Positions 24,348-32,817 of a stretch of DNA of 64,000 nt are shown here, in pieces (positions within the stretch are counted from its first letter, which is position 1; each line of letters begins with the position of its first letter). Both the position numbers and the translations under genes were made by a program. Where the stretch lies: positions 118,210 to 182,209 of the forward strand of contig JAPFBP010000001.1 in assembly GCA_029250275.1 (NCBI GenBank), written 5' to 3'. The notes beneath the pieces are model-generated. The model saw only the letters and a list, made by a program, of their open reading frames with translations, was not told where the DNA came from and searched no databases. Source of the DNA: Candidatus Nitrosopumilus sp. (GTDB lineage Archaea; Thermoproteota; Nitrososphaeria; Nitrososphaerales; Nitrosopumilaceae).

Positions 24348-25340
24348 TCATATATTATTGTCTTCAATTACTGAAGTTCCAGATGATTTCTTTTTTCTGA
24401 TAATAATCACCATAACTACTAGTCCAACTATTACAATAACTCCAAGTAAGACATAGACAACTATGTCTTGATTTACATTTGATACTGATGTTTTAGGCAT
24501 GTCAGTTTGTATGATGGGTTTTTCATTGGCAATGCTGGCTGTATTTATAATTGACACATCACCAGAATTGTCTGGTCTTACGTTAAGCCACACATGTGTT
24601 CCATTATTGACGTAATTATGATATCCTATTTTTTTATCTCCGATGAATACGTCGTATGATTCGGATACCAGTTCAATAGGAATAATTGTCGTCACAAATT
24701 GATTTTCCCCATTAATATGAAAACTAATATTTTTTGTTAATTGTTCAAAATTGAATTTATCAATTTCTGCAAATGTTCTTACTTCAATTAAAAATTCTTT
24801 ATTTTCAAAGTTTACATTTTTTAATATTTTTGGTTCGTTAATAGAATATTCTAAAATCATTTGACAACCATGACATGAAAATCCTTTCTTATCATCCAAG
24901 TAAACTGGTCTATTATTTACAAAAATTAAATCAAGTTTTTCAGGAATTATGAAAGTTGTTGTTTCTAAATACAAAAAATCCAAAGTCCATATATTATTTT
25001 TAAACAAAAGTACATCTTTCAAATCGTATTCTATAATAGAATTATTGTCTGATGGAAAAATCATTACAGCATAATTATCTCCAATCACTGTTACTAATTG
25101 CTCCTTGCCTTTTTCATCAGTTATAGTTAAATTTTCAACAATACCATCAATCAATTTCATTTGCTGTGGGGAGTTAGCAGACATTACAATATGTTTAACA
25201 TGTATCTCGTTATCATCATTAATTACTACTTCAACTGATTTTTGGACTGCTTTTTCTCCAATGTTAATTTCTTGAGCATTTGCTGAAGGAATGACTAGAA
25301 TTAATGAAATTATGATAAATAAAGTAATTTTTGTATTCAT
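24348..25340 (-). CDS. Exported membrane-anchored protein
   Basis: 330 aa. Signal peptide KITLFIIISLILVIPSANA, an outer domain of about 260 residues with a CHGC pair (GFSCHGCQMIL), and a C-terminal span (VVYVLLGVIVIVGLVVMVII) followed by a basic stop-transfer RKKKSS. The start directly follows the cyclophilin stop, so the two are one operon. CHGC could hold a metal or a disulfide. Family not recognised. Confidence 0.65.
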   Translation of the reverse strand: MNTKITLFIIISLILVIPSANAQEINIGEKAVQKSVEVVINDDNEIHVKHIVMSANSPQQMKLIDGIVENLTITDEKGKEQLVTVIGDNYAVMIFPSDNNSIIEYDLKDVLLFKNNIWTLDFLYLETTTFIIPEKLDLIFVNNRPVYLDDKKGFSCHGCQMILEYSINEPKILKNVNFENKEFLIEVRTFAEIDKFNFEQLTKNISFHINGENQFVTTIIPIELVSESYDVFIGDKKIGYHNYVNNGTHVWLNVRPDNSGDVSIINTASIANEKPIIQTDMPKTSVSNVNQDIVVYVLLGVIVIVGLVVMVIIIRKKKSSGTSVIEDNNI

Positions 25341-25817
25341 TTATTCCACAGTAACACGAATTATTGATGTTTTTTCTAGCGGACAATCATTACCATCTCT
25401 ATTGAGATTGACAATTTTATCTACAACATCCATTCCTTCTAACACTTCACCAAATACCGTATACTGTCTATCTAAAAATGCACTATCAGAGGTAACAATG
25501 AAAAATTGTGAACCTGCACTATTTGGATCTTGTGATCTAGCCATGGAAACTATGCCTCGCAAATGAGATCTTGAATTAAATTCAGCCTTAAGGTTGTATC
25601 CTGGTCCTCCTTGCCCCCATGAACCTTTGTTGTCTGTTTTTGTATTGGGATCGCCTCCTTGAATCATAAATCCTGGAATAACTCTATGGAACAGAGTTCC
25701 ATCATAAAATCCATCTTTAGCTAATTTTTTAAAATTTCTTACAGTTTCTGTAGCTAATTCCGGTAGAAGTTTGAATGAAATCTTTCCTAGATTAGTTTCA
25801 ATATTTACTGCAGACAT
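25341..25817 (-). CDS. Cyclophilin-type peptidyl-prolyl cis-trans isomerase
   Basis: 158 aa compact cyclophilin. Active-site blocks are FHRVIPGFMIQGGDP (R, F, Q), GIVSMARSQDPNSAGSQFF and AFLDRQYTVFGEV. No signal peptide, so cytoplasmic. It helps folding at proline bonds. It is the first gene of a two-gene operon with the anchored protein. Confidence 0.93.
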   Translation of the reverse strand: MSAVNIETNLGKISFKLLPELATETVRNFKKLAKDGFYDGTLFHRVIPGFMIQGGDPNTKTDNKGSWGQGGPGYNLKAEFNSRSHLRGIVSMARSQDPNSAGSQFFIVTSDSAFLDRQYTVFGEVLEGMDVVDKIVNLNRDGNDCPLEKTSIIRVTVE

Positions 25818-26059
25818 TGTGTTGAATCCACAAATACATCTTAATAGTCTTTTGTGGAAACGCCTTGGAATATTTTTATAGAAATTTTATCAATATTGAA
25901 AAATCATACCTATCTGTATGGTTTTCGTTAGAAAATTTATTCATGTAGACTAGAATTTTCTATTTAATTATCATCATACAATCTAAATTTATTAGATGTG
26001 ACAATTTTGAAATTTTAAAAATTATAGTGTTATATAGATCTATTAAAATTTAGAATCTG

Positions 26060-26293
26060 TTGAATCGTACAAACCAAAGCACGATAATTAAAGAAGCAAT
26101 TAATTCTTATCTTGACAAGGGGGTAACCGACAAACAGGATATTTACACCAAAGTAGTTGATGAACTCGGTGTTCCAAGACCAACTGTAAGAAGAGTTGCA
26201 AGAGATTTAAGAACTGAACTATTGCAAAAAATCCAAATCTTACAATCCGATATGCCAAAAGCAACTGTTACTACCTCTGAAGAAGACGAATAA
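26060..26293 (+). CDS. Small HTH DNA-binding protein
   Basis: 77 aa, TTG start. STIIKEAINSYLDKGV, DKQDIYTKVVDELG and PRPTVRRVARDLRTELLQK make a helix-turn-helix with a basic recognition helix. The tail is short and acidic. Such small one-domain factors are common in this phylum. A 242-bp gap before it has only AT-rich promoter-like sequence. Confidence 0.65.
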   Translation: MNRTNQSTIIKEAINSYLDKGVTDKQDIYTKVVDELGVPRPTVRRVARDLRTELLQKIQILQSDMPKATVTTSEEDE

Positions 26294-26300
26294 ATTCGAC

Positions 26301-26314
26301 TCTTTTTTCTTTTT
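26301..26314 (+). terminator. T-rich terminator after the small HTH gene
   Basis: TCTTTTTTCTTTTT starts 8 bases after the stop at 26293. U-rich tracts of this kind end transcription in archaea without a hairpin. Confidence 0.45.
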
Positions 26315-26375
26315 AATTATATTATTTTGTGATTTTGAGCATTACTGTTATAAATAATGAAATTATTAAATAATT

Positions 26376-26852
26376 ATGGGATATGTTGGTAACCATTTAG
26401 CTACATTAGTAACCGGAGTTTTTGCAGCAGTATTAACTGGACTTTGGCCTTATTTTGTTGACTTTGCACCAATACTAAATGTAGTATTCCTAATGGCAGT
26501 TCCAATTACATGGTTCTTAACATTCACATGTTGGATTTCACAAAAAAGTACCGACTATATGCATAATCACGCACCGTCTCATAGTGAAAAAAAAAGCTTG
26601 ATTAACATACAAACTATTCAAACTACAACAACAGGATCACAAGTTAGTATTTCAGAAATTAAATAAATCCAAAATGAACTATCTTTTGAACTAAATAATG
26701 TAAAAGAATCTGTTAAACTCAAAGACAGTGAAATTGAAAGATTAAATCAAGAAATTTTAAATCTTAAAACTCTTGTTCAGATAGAGTCATTAAAAACTGA
26801 ATTATCTAATTCCAAAATGTTAGCATCTGGAAGTAAAACTAATAGTAAATAG
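26376..26852 (+). pseudogene. Membrane protein with coiled-coil tail, split by an in-frame TAA
   Basis: The first 96 codons encode two membrane spans (ATLVTGVFAAVLTGLWPYF and VVFLMAVPITWFLTFTCW) and end EIK at TAA (26664-26666). In the same frame the next 61 codons stay open to TAG at 26850 and read as a coiled coil (ELSFELNNVKESVKL, EIERLNQEILNLKTL). No start codon fits the second half except one near its end. One base change, for example CAA to TAA, would explain this. The 96-aa product may still work, or readthrough may occur. Confidence 0.65.
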
Positions 26853-26854
26853 AT

Positions 26855-26980
26855 CTAATCTTCACAATGACAACAAGCTTCACCATGATTTTCTTTACAA
26901 CCAGGACAACTTACTGCACCTCCAAAATGACATTTACATGAACATAATTCAGTTGGATCTTTTTTTAAATTCAATAGCAT
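26855..26980 (-). CDS. Cys-rich mini protein, metallothionein-like (41 aa)
   Basis: ATG at 26980, stop 26855. Eight cysteines in CSCKCHF, SCPGC and ACCHC, with three histidines, in 41 residues. There is no membrane span. A metal-holding knot or metal store (zinc or copper) is likely. It is tail-to-tail with the split gene, with two bases between stops. Confidence 0.55.
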   Translation of the reverse strand: MLLNLKKDPTELCSCKCHFGGAVSCPGCKENHGEACCHCED

Positions 26981-27399
26981 AATTCCTATACGGTGTTAAT
27001 ATTTGTCTTTTGCATTTTAAATACAAATAGATTTTTTATTCAAACTTTAAATTATGATTATTCACTAAATTTGTATTTTTTACGAGTATAATGAATATAT
27101 CTTATCAATTGAAGTATTGTTAATAAAAATAAAATTATAGTATTATTTAATTTATAAAATCAAAAAATCATAATAATTATTTTTTTGAATTCTAAATTTT
27201 TCATATAAATAAAAATTTTATATGGATAATAAATTTTCATGAAGACTTGTTAGATAAAATAAATCATTGCTAACTATTGAATTTTGTTAATAACTATGAA
27301 TCTTTATTTAGAAATTCACAAAAATTTTTTTTAATAAATTATTATGTTTTTTTATGTATGAATTTAAAATATTAAATTCTAATTAATATCCAATTGAAG
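26981..27399. other. AT-rich gap without a recognised gene
   Basis: About 420 bases, almost all A and T, with runs such as TTTTTTTAATAAATTATTATG but no frame longer than a few codons that looks coding and no repeats that I could align. It holds the promoter of the Cys-rich mini gene at its left end. Confidence 0.5.
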
Positions 27400-27942
27400 C
27401 TAATTTTGATGTAATTTAGAGGCCATCTCTAAAGTTTCATCTACCATTTCTCTTAGTTTACTTTTAGCATCTTCATCAGTTACTAAATTTTCTTTTATAG
27501 ATTCTGTGGTCAAAAATACTGCCTTTGGATTTGTTATTACTCTGAAATATGACATCAATTGTGTGATTAATGTCTGGACATCGATAAAACCAATATTTCC
27601 TGCAGCTAAAATTGTAATCCCAGCAACTTTTCCTGGAGTTTTTTTATAATTTACATATTCAAATAGATTTTTCAATGCTGAACTAAAAAACGAATTATAG
27701 ATTGGTGAGCCAATTAACCATACATCTGCATCCATGATATCATTAGCAGCATCTTTTGTTGTACCATTGTATTCTATGTCAGGCCCTCTATAGTATTCAA
27801 TTTGATTATCAGATAGATTGATTAATTTTGTCTCTTGATTTTTTGATTTGGCATATTCAAAAACATATTTCATTATGACTTGTGTATTTGCGTTTTTTCT
27901 TGGGCTACCAGAAATTACAACAATTTTCATATATTCAGCCAT
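27400..27942 (-). CDS. NADPH-dependent FMN reductase (flavodoxin-like)
   Basis: 180 aa. The flavin phosphate loop is VVISGSPRKNANTQ, then ADVWLIGSPIYNSFFSSALKN in two motifs and the closing loop VAGITILAAGN. It reduces FMN or a quinone-like substrate with NAD(P)H. It lies just downstream of a tRNA and BluB, which needs reduced flavin, but a link is only an inference. Confidence 0.85.
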   Translation of the reverse strand: MAEYMKIVVISGSPRKNANTQVIMKYVFEYAKSKNQETKLINLSDNQIEYYRGPDIEYNGTTKDAANDIMDADVWLIGSPIYNSFFSSALKNLFEYVNYKKTPGKVAGITILAAGNIGFIDVQTLITQLMSYFRVITNPKAVFLTTESIKENLVTDEDAKSKLREMVDETLEMASKLHQN

Positions 27943-27983
27943 TTATCTTTGTATTTAAATTTCTATGAGATGTAGAAATTAAA

Positions 27984-28076
27984 CGGGCTTGGAGGGCTTC
28001 GATCCCTCGACCTGTAACTTAGGAGGCTACTGCGCTATCCATGTTGCGCGTCAAATTGACTCTGCGCTACAAGCCC
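27984..28076 (-). tRNA. tRNA-Arg(CCT) with about 18 extra bases in the D-loop
   Basis: Acceptor GGGCTTG (28076-28070) pairs with CAAGCCC (27991-27985), discriminator G at 27984. D-stem GCGC/GCGC is at 28067-28064 and 28035-28032. The anticodon stem GTAGC/GTTAC holds the loop CTCCTAA with CCT at 28023-28021. T-stem GAGGG/CCCTC. The D-loop has 28 bases (28063-28036) instead of 8 to 11, and the usual TGGATA end is kept. The extra part, near AGTCAATTTGACGCGCAACA, is likely a non-canonical intron; I could not place a full bulge-helix-bulge. Confidence 0.85.
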
Positions 28077-28100
28077 AGCAAAAAAAACATTCTTAATTAT

Positions 28101-28811
28101 TTAAGCGTAATCTAGGTTATCTTTTATCATGGTTTGAATTTTTCCCCAATCTTTATTTTCTTTGTCATTCCATTTTTCAAAAAATACAACATCTTTCAAT
28201 TCTAGTCTTGGTAACCACCCTTTAGTTTCAAGATCTGGCTTCTCTGCAAATTCATCAACATATCCCAAACACAAGTATGCAATAGGAATGACATGTTTAG
28301 GTAAATCTAAAGTTTCTTTTAATGTATCATTTGATAGAATGCTTACCCAGCCTAAACCTATTCCTTCTGTTCTAGCTGATAACCACAAATTTTGAATTGC
28401 ACAACATACACTATAGAGTCCTGCTTCAGGAATACTTGATCTACCAATTACAAATGGACCAAATTTTGTAGGATCATACGTTACACAAAGATTAACGGGA
28501 GATTCTAAAATACCCTCTAACTTGAACGAAAGATATTTTGATTTTTTTGGTTCTTCAACTAATTGTGATGAATGATTTTTTTCTTTCTCAAAAGATTCTT
28601 TTATTTTCTTTTTTGTATCAATATTTTTAATTAAAATAAAATTCCATGGTTGAGAAAATCCTACTGAAGGCGCATGATGTGCTGCGTTAAGAATTTTTGA
28701 TAAAATTTCATCCTCTATTGGCTTTGAGATAAAGTGAGATCTTACATCCCTTCTTGAATAAATTGCCTTGTAGAAGCCTCTTTTTTCTTCATCAGTAAAA
28801 TTTTCTGTCAT
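28101..28811 (-). CDS. bluB: 5,6-dimethylbenzimidazole synthase (BluB)
   Basis: 236 aa nitroreductase-fold flavoprotein. RRDVRSHF, HHAPSVGFSQPWNFILI and YSVCCAIQNLWLSARTEG with GLGWVSIL fit BluB rather than a general nitroreductase. BluB cuts FMNH2 with oxygen to make the lower ligand base of cobalamin. CbiH in the window belongs to the same cofactor route. An FMN reductase gene lies 158 bases downstream, past the tRNA. Confidence 0.85.
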   Translation of the reverse strand: MTENFTDEEKRGFYKAIYSRRDVRSHFISKPIEDEILSKILNAAHHAPSVGFSQPWNFILIKNIDTKKKIKESFEKEKNHSSQLVEEPKKSKYLSFKLEGILESPVNLCVTYDPTKFGPFVIGRSSIPEAGLYSVCCAIQNLWLSARTEGIGLGWVSILSNDTLKETLDLPKHVIPIAYLCLGYVDEFAEKPDLETKGWLPRLELKDVVFFEKWNDKENKDWGKIQTMIKDNLDYA

Positions 28812-28876
28812 CTTTTTTGTACCTTCTTTCTTTTGTTAAACGTTAATAATATCAATTGTTTGATTTATTTTTCAAT

Positions 28877-28950
28877 GGGCCTGTAGTCTAGCTGGTTAGG
28901 ATACTGCCTCGACATGGCAGTGATCATGAGTTCGAATCTCATTAGGCCCA
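28877..28950 (+). tRNA. tRNA-Val(GAC)
   Basis: 74 bases. Acceptor GGGCCTG pairs with TAGGCCC, discriminator A. D-arm TAGTCTAGCTGGTTAGGATACT has the canonical GG. The anticodon stem CTGCC/GGCAG holds loop TCGACAT with GAC as anticodon (Val). T-arm ATGAG-TTCGAAT-CTCAT. No intron. Confidence 0.93.
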
Positions 28951-28954
28951 CTTT

Positions 28955-29452
28955 TCAATTATAACTTGTTTTGAATTCTTTGTCAGCTTCGCTCCATGAA
29001 GTCTGACTAGTCATTTTTCCTTCAGCAGAAAAACTAGTAATTCTTTCATTAATGGCATCTTCATAAATTTCTGAATCGACTTCAGACTTGTTCAGAACAA
29101 ATGTATTTTTTAAAGGAATTTCTGCACCTGGATAAAACAAGGCTCTTCCAGGTAGTGCAATATCTGCAGTAGAATACAACCCAGATCCTAATAATTTACC
29201 ATCTCCATATAACTCGAAATCGATAACTGAAACTGATAATGTTTTATCACTGGGATTTTTTACTAAAAATGTAACTTGAAACTTTGCTTGATTATTAACT
29301 GTGTTTACATCTAATAATTTTACGTTTGTCAATTTAATTTCAACTTGATCAAGTTCATCATTATCTAAACTGGCATAGAAAATAATTCCTCCCATTAGTG
29401 CAAAAACTCCAACAATAGCTAGATACACTGTTATCTTGCTTTGAAGTGCCAT
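28955..29452 (-). CDS. Membrane-anchored LEA14-like protein
   Basis: Start chosen at the second Met (MALQSKITVYLAIVG), as eight residues before it look unlike a signal. One N-terminal span (VYLAIVGVFALMGGIIFYA), then a LEA14/WHy domain: KLTNVKLLDVNTV, FQVTFLVKNPSDKTLSVSV and DFELYGDGKLLGSG. This plan is shared with the gene at 57193. Likely outside the membrane. It ends 4 bases after the tRNA-Val. Confidence 0.65.
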   Translation of the reverse strand: MALQSKITVYLAIVGVFALMGGIIFYASLDNDELDQVEIKLTNVKLLDVNTVNNQAKFQVTFLVKNPSDKTLSVSVIDFELYGDGKLLGSGLYSTADIALPGRALFYPGAEIPLKNTFVLNKSEVDSEIYEDAINERITSFSAEGKMTSQTSWSEADKEFKTSYN

Positions 29453-29533
29453 TTCATTGATTCCAGATTTGTACAACTAAAAAATGTTGTCAAAATCCAA
29501 ATACATAATATTTGATTTAAAATATCATAAACT

Positions 29534-30031
29534 ATGACCGCAATAGAGCAGGCAATTATCACTTGGATTCATCTTATATCTGCTGCAATTTGGGTTGGTG
29601 GTTCTTTATTTATTGGAATCGTGTTTTCTCCACTTTTAAAAACAATGACAAGTTCTGTTGAAGAACGAATGCAAATTATGATTCGTGTTGGTAAACGATT
29701 TAACAAAATTGCCGTTCCTTCATTGATTATTTTGATGTTAACTGGTTTGTATACTTCAAATGCATTAATTGGAAATCCTGATCTTCTTGTTTCAACAAGT
29801 TATGGGAAATTTTTAATTATTAAAATAATTCTTGTAATTGCATTAATTATTACATATGCTGTTCATGTTAGAGTAATTCGTAAAGATGTTGAAGAAAAAA
29901 TTATGTCAAATAAAATGTCAGAGCCTGAAATTCAAAAATTAAGAAAAAAAATTATCATCCTTGGAGAGATTACAGTAGTTTTATCTGTAGCAATTCTATT
30001 TTTTGCTTCATTACTTGATGCTGGGGTTTGA
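29534..30031 (+). CDS. CopD-like membrane protein
   Basis: 165 aa, four spans with the conserved first-helix block WIHLISAAIWVGGSLFIG. H13 is in the position of a heme or copper ligand in CopD-type proteins. The other spans are AVPSLIILMLTGLYT, FLIIKIILVIALIITYAVHV and ITVVLSVAILFFASLL. Copper handling fits the copper-rich metabolism of ammonia oxidisers but is inferred. It overlaps rtcA by 21 bases tail to tail. Confidence 0.65.
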   Translation: MTAIEQAIITWIHLISAAIWVGGSLFIGIVFSPLLKTMTSSVEERMQIMIRVGKRFNKIAVPSLIILMLTGLYTSNALIGNPDLLVSTSYGKFLIIKIILVIALIITYAVHVRVIRKDVEEKIMSNKMSEPEIQKLRKKIIILGEITVVLSVAILFFASLLDAGV

Positions 30032-31033
30032 GATTCCCTCAATTATTACTTCAAATCCATTACTCGTTTTTCCGATACCATATTTACAACCTGTAATTTT
30101 AGATGTTACAAACAAATTTGTTTCTAAATGTTTTGTAATTTCTTTAACTGGCAAAATTGTTTTTCCACTAGCTAAACTTGCAGGAACTATTAGCATATCT
30201 GCTAAATTATCGTCAATTGCATAATTTTTAATAAAATTATCCATGTCTAAATCAAATTTACTAGTTTTTTTATTATACAATGCATCAATTCCTATAATGG
30301 AATCATCATCAATACTGTAAATTAACAAGGATGCACCTGAATCTAATGCCTCTTCTGATTTAATTTCTACATCAACAATAAAATTTGCATCAGTTAATTG
30401 TTTGACAATTTCATACACTTTATTTTCAATTTCATTGTTTGTAAATTTTGAAAATGAACAAATCAATTTAACTTTATTTGTTTTTCGTTTTAAAAATAAT
30501 ATTGATTTTACATTAGATGGATTAACTTGTAATTTTATTTCTCCACCACCTTTGGGATAATAACCTCGTTTAATTAATTCAAGTGAAAAATTTATTCCCA
30601 TTCTTGAATATGCTTCTTGTAATACATGTTGAGTATAATCAATAGTAGGACTCCAAAGAACATCTGTTCCACCTTTAATTCTTAAATTAAATTGTTTTTT
30701 AGACATTGCAACAACTGGAATTAAGACTTGCAAAATTAATGGAATACTTCCAGCAGTACCTACATCTTCAACTAAATCTAAATTTTTAGCATTACCTGGT
30801 ATGAATTTAATTTCCGTAGATCCAACTTCTGCTCCAATAACTTTAGCGTTTGTAATTTTTTGAAGAATATTAATCGCTGTTAGATGCTGTGGTCTTAATC
30901 CCGAAATTTTTCTATTTTTTCTTATGTTTTCCAAATGAATTGGTTGTTTTGTAATACATGATAATACAATTGCTGAACGAATAATTTGCCCTCCACCCTC
31001 ACCATGACCTCCATTAATTTTTAGAAAATCCAT
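30011..31033 (-). CDS. rtcA: RNA 3'-terminal phosphate cyclase
   Basis: 340 aa. The nucleotide-binding start INGGHGEGGGQIIRSAIVLS, GGTDVLWSPTIDYTQHVL, RGYYPKGGGEIKL and the candidate nucleotidylated histidine in EITKHLETN are present. It converts 3'-phosphate ends to 2',3'-cyclic phosphate with ATP. No rtcB ligase is in the window. Confidence 0.93.
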   Translation of the reverse strand: MDFLKINGGHGEGGGQIIRSAIVLSCITKQPIHLENIRKNRKISGLRPQHLTAINILQKITNAKVIGAEVGSTEIKFIPGNAKNLDLVEDVGTAGSIPLILQVLIPVVAMSKKQFNLRIKGGTDVLWSPTIDYTQHVLQEAYSRMGINFSLELIKRGYYPKGGGEIKLQVNPSNVKSILFLKRKTNKVKLICSFSKFTNNEIENKVYEIVKQLTDANFIVDVEIKSEEALDSGASLLIYSIDDDSIIGIDALYNKKTSKFDLDMDNFIKNYAIDDNLADMLIVPASLASGKTILPVKEITKHLETNLFVTSKITGCKYGIGKTSNGFEVIIEGISNPSIK

Positions 31034-31094
31034 AATTTTTTCTAATAACTACTCTTTATGATAGTTTTTTAAAAAGAAATTTTCTATAGTTTGT

Positions 31095-31589
31095 ATGAAT
31101 GGTTTGTTGATAGGTCGATTCCAACCTTTTCATTTAGGTCATCTAGAAGCATTACAATTTGCATTATCAAAAGTTGATAAATTGTGGATAGGTTTAGGCA
31201 GCTCTAACAAGCCTGTAGAAAAAAATAATCCATTCACAGCTGAACAACGAAAAGAAATGATACTTTCATCTATTGATGATTCAATGAAAGAAAAGATTTC
31301 AATTTATTTTATTCCAGATTTAGATAATCATATGAAATGGGTAGAAAAAATAGATACTATTGTTCCTCAATTTGATATAATTTTTTCAAATGATGACTTG
31401 ACAAAACATCTGTATTCAAAAAGAAATATCCAAGTTCTCTCTATTCCATTTCTCAATAGAGAATCATTATCTGGAACCAATATTCGCGATCTAATAATTC
31501 ACGATCAGGAATGGGATAATTTTGTACCTAATGGCGTTAGAAATTTTTTACAAAATACTAACGCTAAAGATCATTTGAAAAATCTCTAA
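31095..31589 (+). CDS. nadM: Nicotinamide-nucleotide adenylyltransferase, archaeal type
   Basis: 164 aa. The nucleotidyl-transfer motif GRFQPFHLGHLEAL and the second motif SGTNIRDLI mark the archaeal NMN adenylyltransferase family. It makes NAD from NMN and ATP. It is divergent from rtcA (61 bases between starts). Confidence 0.92.
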   Translation: MNGLLIGRFQPFHLGHLEALQFALSKVDKLWIGLGSSNKPVEKNNPFTAEQRKEMILSSIDDSMKEKISIYFIPDLDNHMKWVEKIDTIVPQFDIIFSNDDLTKHLYSKRNIQVLSIPFLNRESLSGTNIRDLIIHDQEWDNFVPNGVRNFLQNTNAKDHLKNL

Positions 31590-31628
31590 TTATAAATAAA
31601 CCCCAAACAAACTATTCTTAGATAACAT

Positions 31629-32777
31629 ATGGAATATCTTTCAATGCTTCCTGGTCCAACAAATGTACCTAATAGAGTAATGAGGGCAATGCTAGCACCT
31701 ATTATCAATCACAGAAGTGATGATTTTGTAGAATTGTACACTGATGTCGTTGATAAAACTCAGCAAGTATTTGAAACACAAAATGACATTGTAGCATTAT
31801 CTGCATCAGGAACTGGTGCAGTTGAAGCAGGTGTTGTAAATTTAGTTAAAAAAGGTGACAAAATTATCATTCCTGTAAATGGAGAATTTAGTAGACGATT
31901 ATCACAATTAATTGAAGGTCAAGGTGGTAATGTTATAAAACTTGAAACTCCACCTGGAGAAAATGCAACTTTTGATCAAGTTAAAGAAGCATTTGATAAT
32001 AATAAAGATGTTAAAGCATTCTATGTTGTTCACAATGAAACTTCAACAGGAACAATGGTAAATTATCTTGATAAAGTATCTGACTTAACTTCAAGAAATG
32101 ATGCATTTTATGTTGTAGATTCTGTTTCGCTACTTGGTGGTGCTCCACTTCCAGTTGATAAATGGAATATTGATGTATGTATTACTAGTGCACAAAAAGC
32201 AATAGCTGCTCCCCCAGGAATTTCACCAATATCTGTTAGTGCTAAAGCCAAAAAATACATGATTGAAAATCCACCATCTACAATGTATTTCAATTTAGCA
32301 AGATATTTCAAATTTTATGATGGAGAAAAACATACTCCTTTCACACCTGCACTTCCATTACTTTATGCATATAGAGAAGCATTGTCTATAATATTGGAAG
32401 AAGGATTACAAAATGTCTTTAAACGTCACAAAGTTTGTTCAGATGCATTATACACTGGATTAAGTGCAATGGGTCTTTCTCCATTTGTAAAAAAAGAAGA
32501 AGATCGTTCAATCTCAATTGTTGCATTAAACTATTTGAATGGTTTAGAAGACAAAACTTTCAGAAGTACACTAGCTGATAAATTTAAAGTGTTAGTTGCA
32601 GGTGGATTTGGTGATCTTAAAGGTAAAGTGTTTAGAGTTGGATGTATGGGAGAAGTTAGTCCATATCATGTCATGCGAACTATTTCTGCAATTTCATCTA
32701 CATTAGTAATGATGGGATATGATATTGATGCTCAAGCAGGACTTAAAACTGCAGAAGAAAAACTTAAAGCTCTGTAA
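31629..32777 (+). CDS. Class V aminotransferase (serine/alanine-glyoxylate aminotransferase-like)
   Basis: 382 aa. It begins SMLPGPTNVPNRVM with the family GPT motif, has SASGTGAVEAG and the PLP lysine in CITSAQKAIAAPPG. The neighbour order (NAD, FKBP) gives no pathway clue. Substrates of this group include alanine, serine, glyoxylate and phosphonates; the substrate is open. Confidence 0.88.
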   Translation: MEYLSMLPGPTNVPNRVMRAMLAPIINHRSDDFVELYTDVVDKTQQVFETQNDIVALSASGTGAVEAGVVNLVKKGDKIIIPVNGEFSRRLSQLIEGQGGNVIKLETPPGENATFDQVKEAFDNNKDVKAFYVVHNETSTGTMVNYLDKVSDLTSRNDAFYVVDSVSLLGGAPLPVDKWNIDVCITSAQKAIAAPPGISPISVSAKAKKYMIENPPSTMYFNLARYFKFYDGEKHTPFTPALPLLYAYREALSIILEEGLQNVFKRHKVCSDALYTGLSAMGLSPFVKKEEDRSISIVALNYLNGLEDKTFRSTLADKFKVLVAGGFGDLKGKVFRVGCMGEVSPYHVMRTISAISSTLVMMGYDIDAQAGLKTAEEKLKAL

Positions 32778-32817
32778 CCCTGTTAACTTAATATAAGGAA
32801 ATTCGAAACCGATCACA

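Noticed and set aside
26981-27399. AT-rich gap as a replication origin
   Set aside because: No origin-recognition-box-like repeats and no orc1/cdc6 gene next to it; AT richness alone is not enough in this genome.
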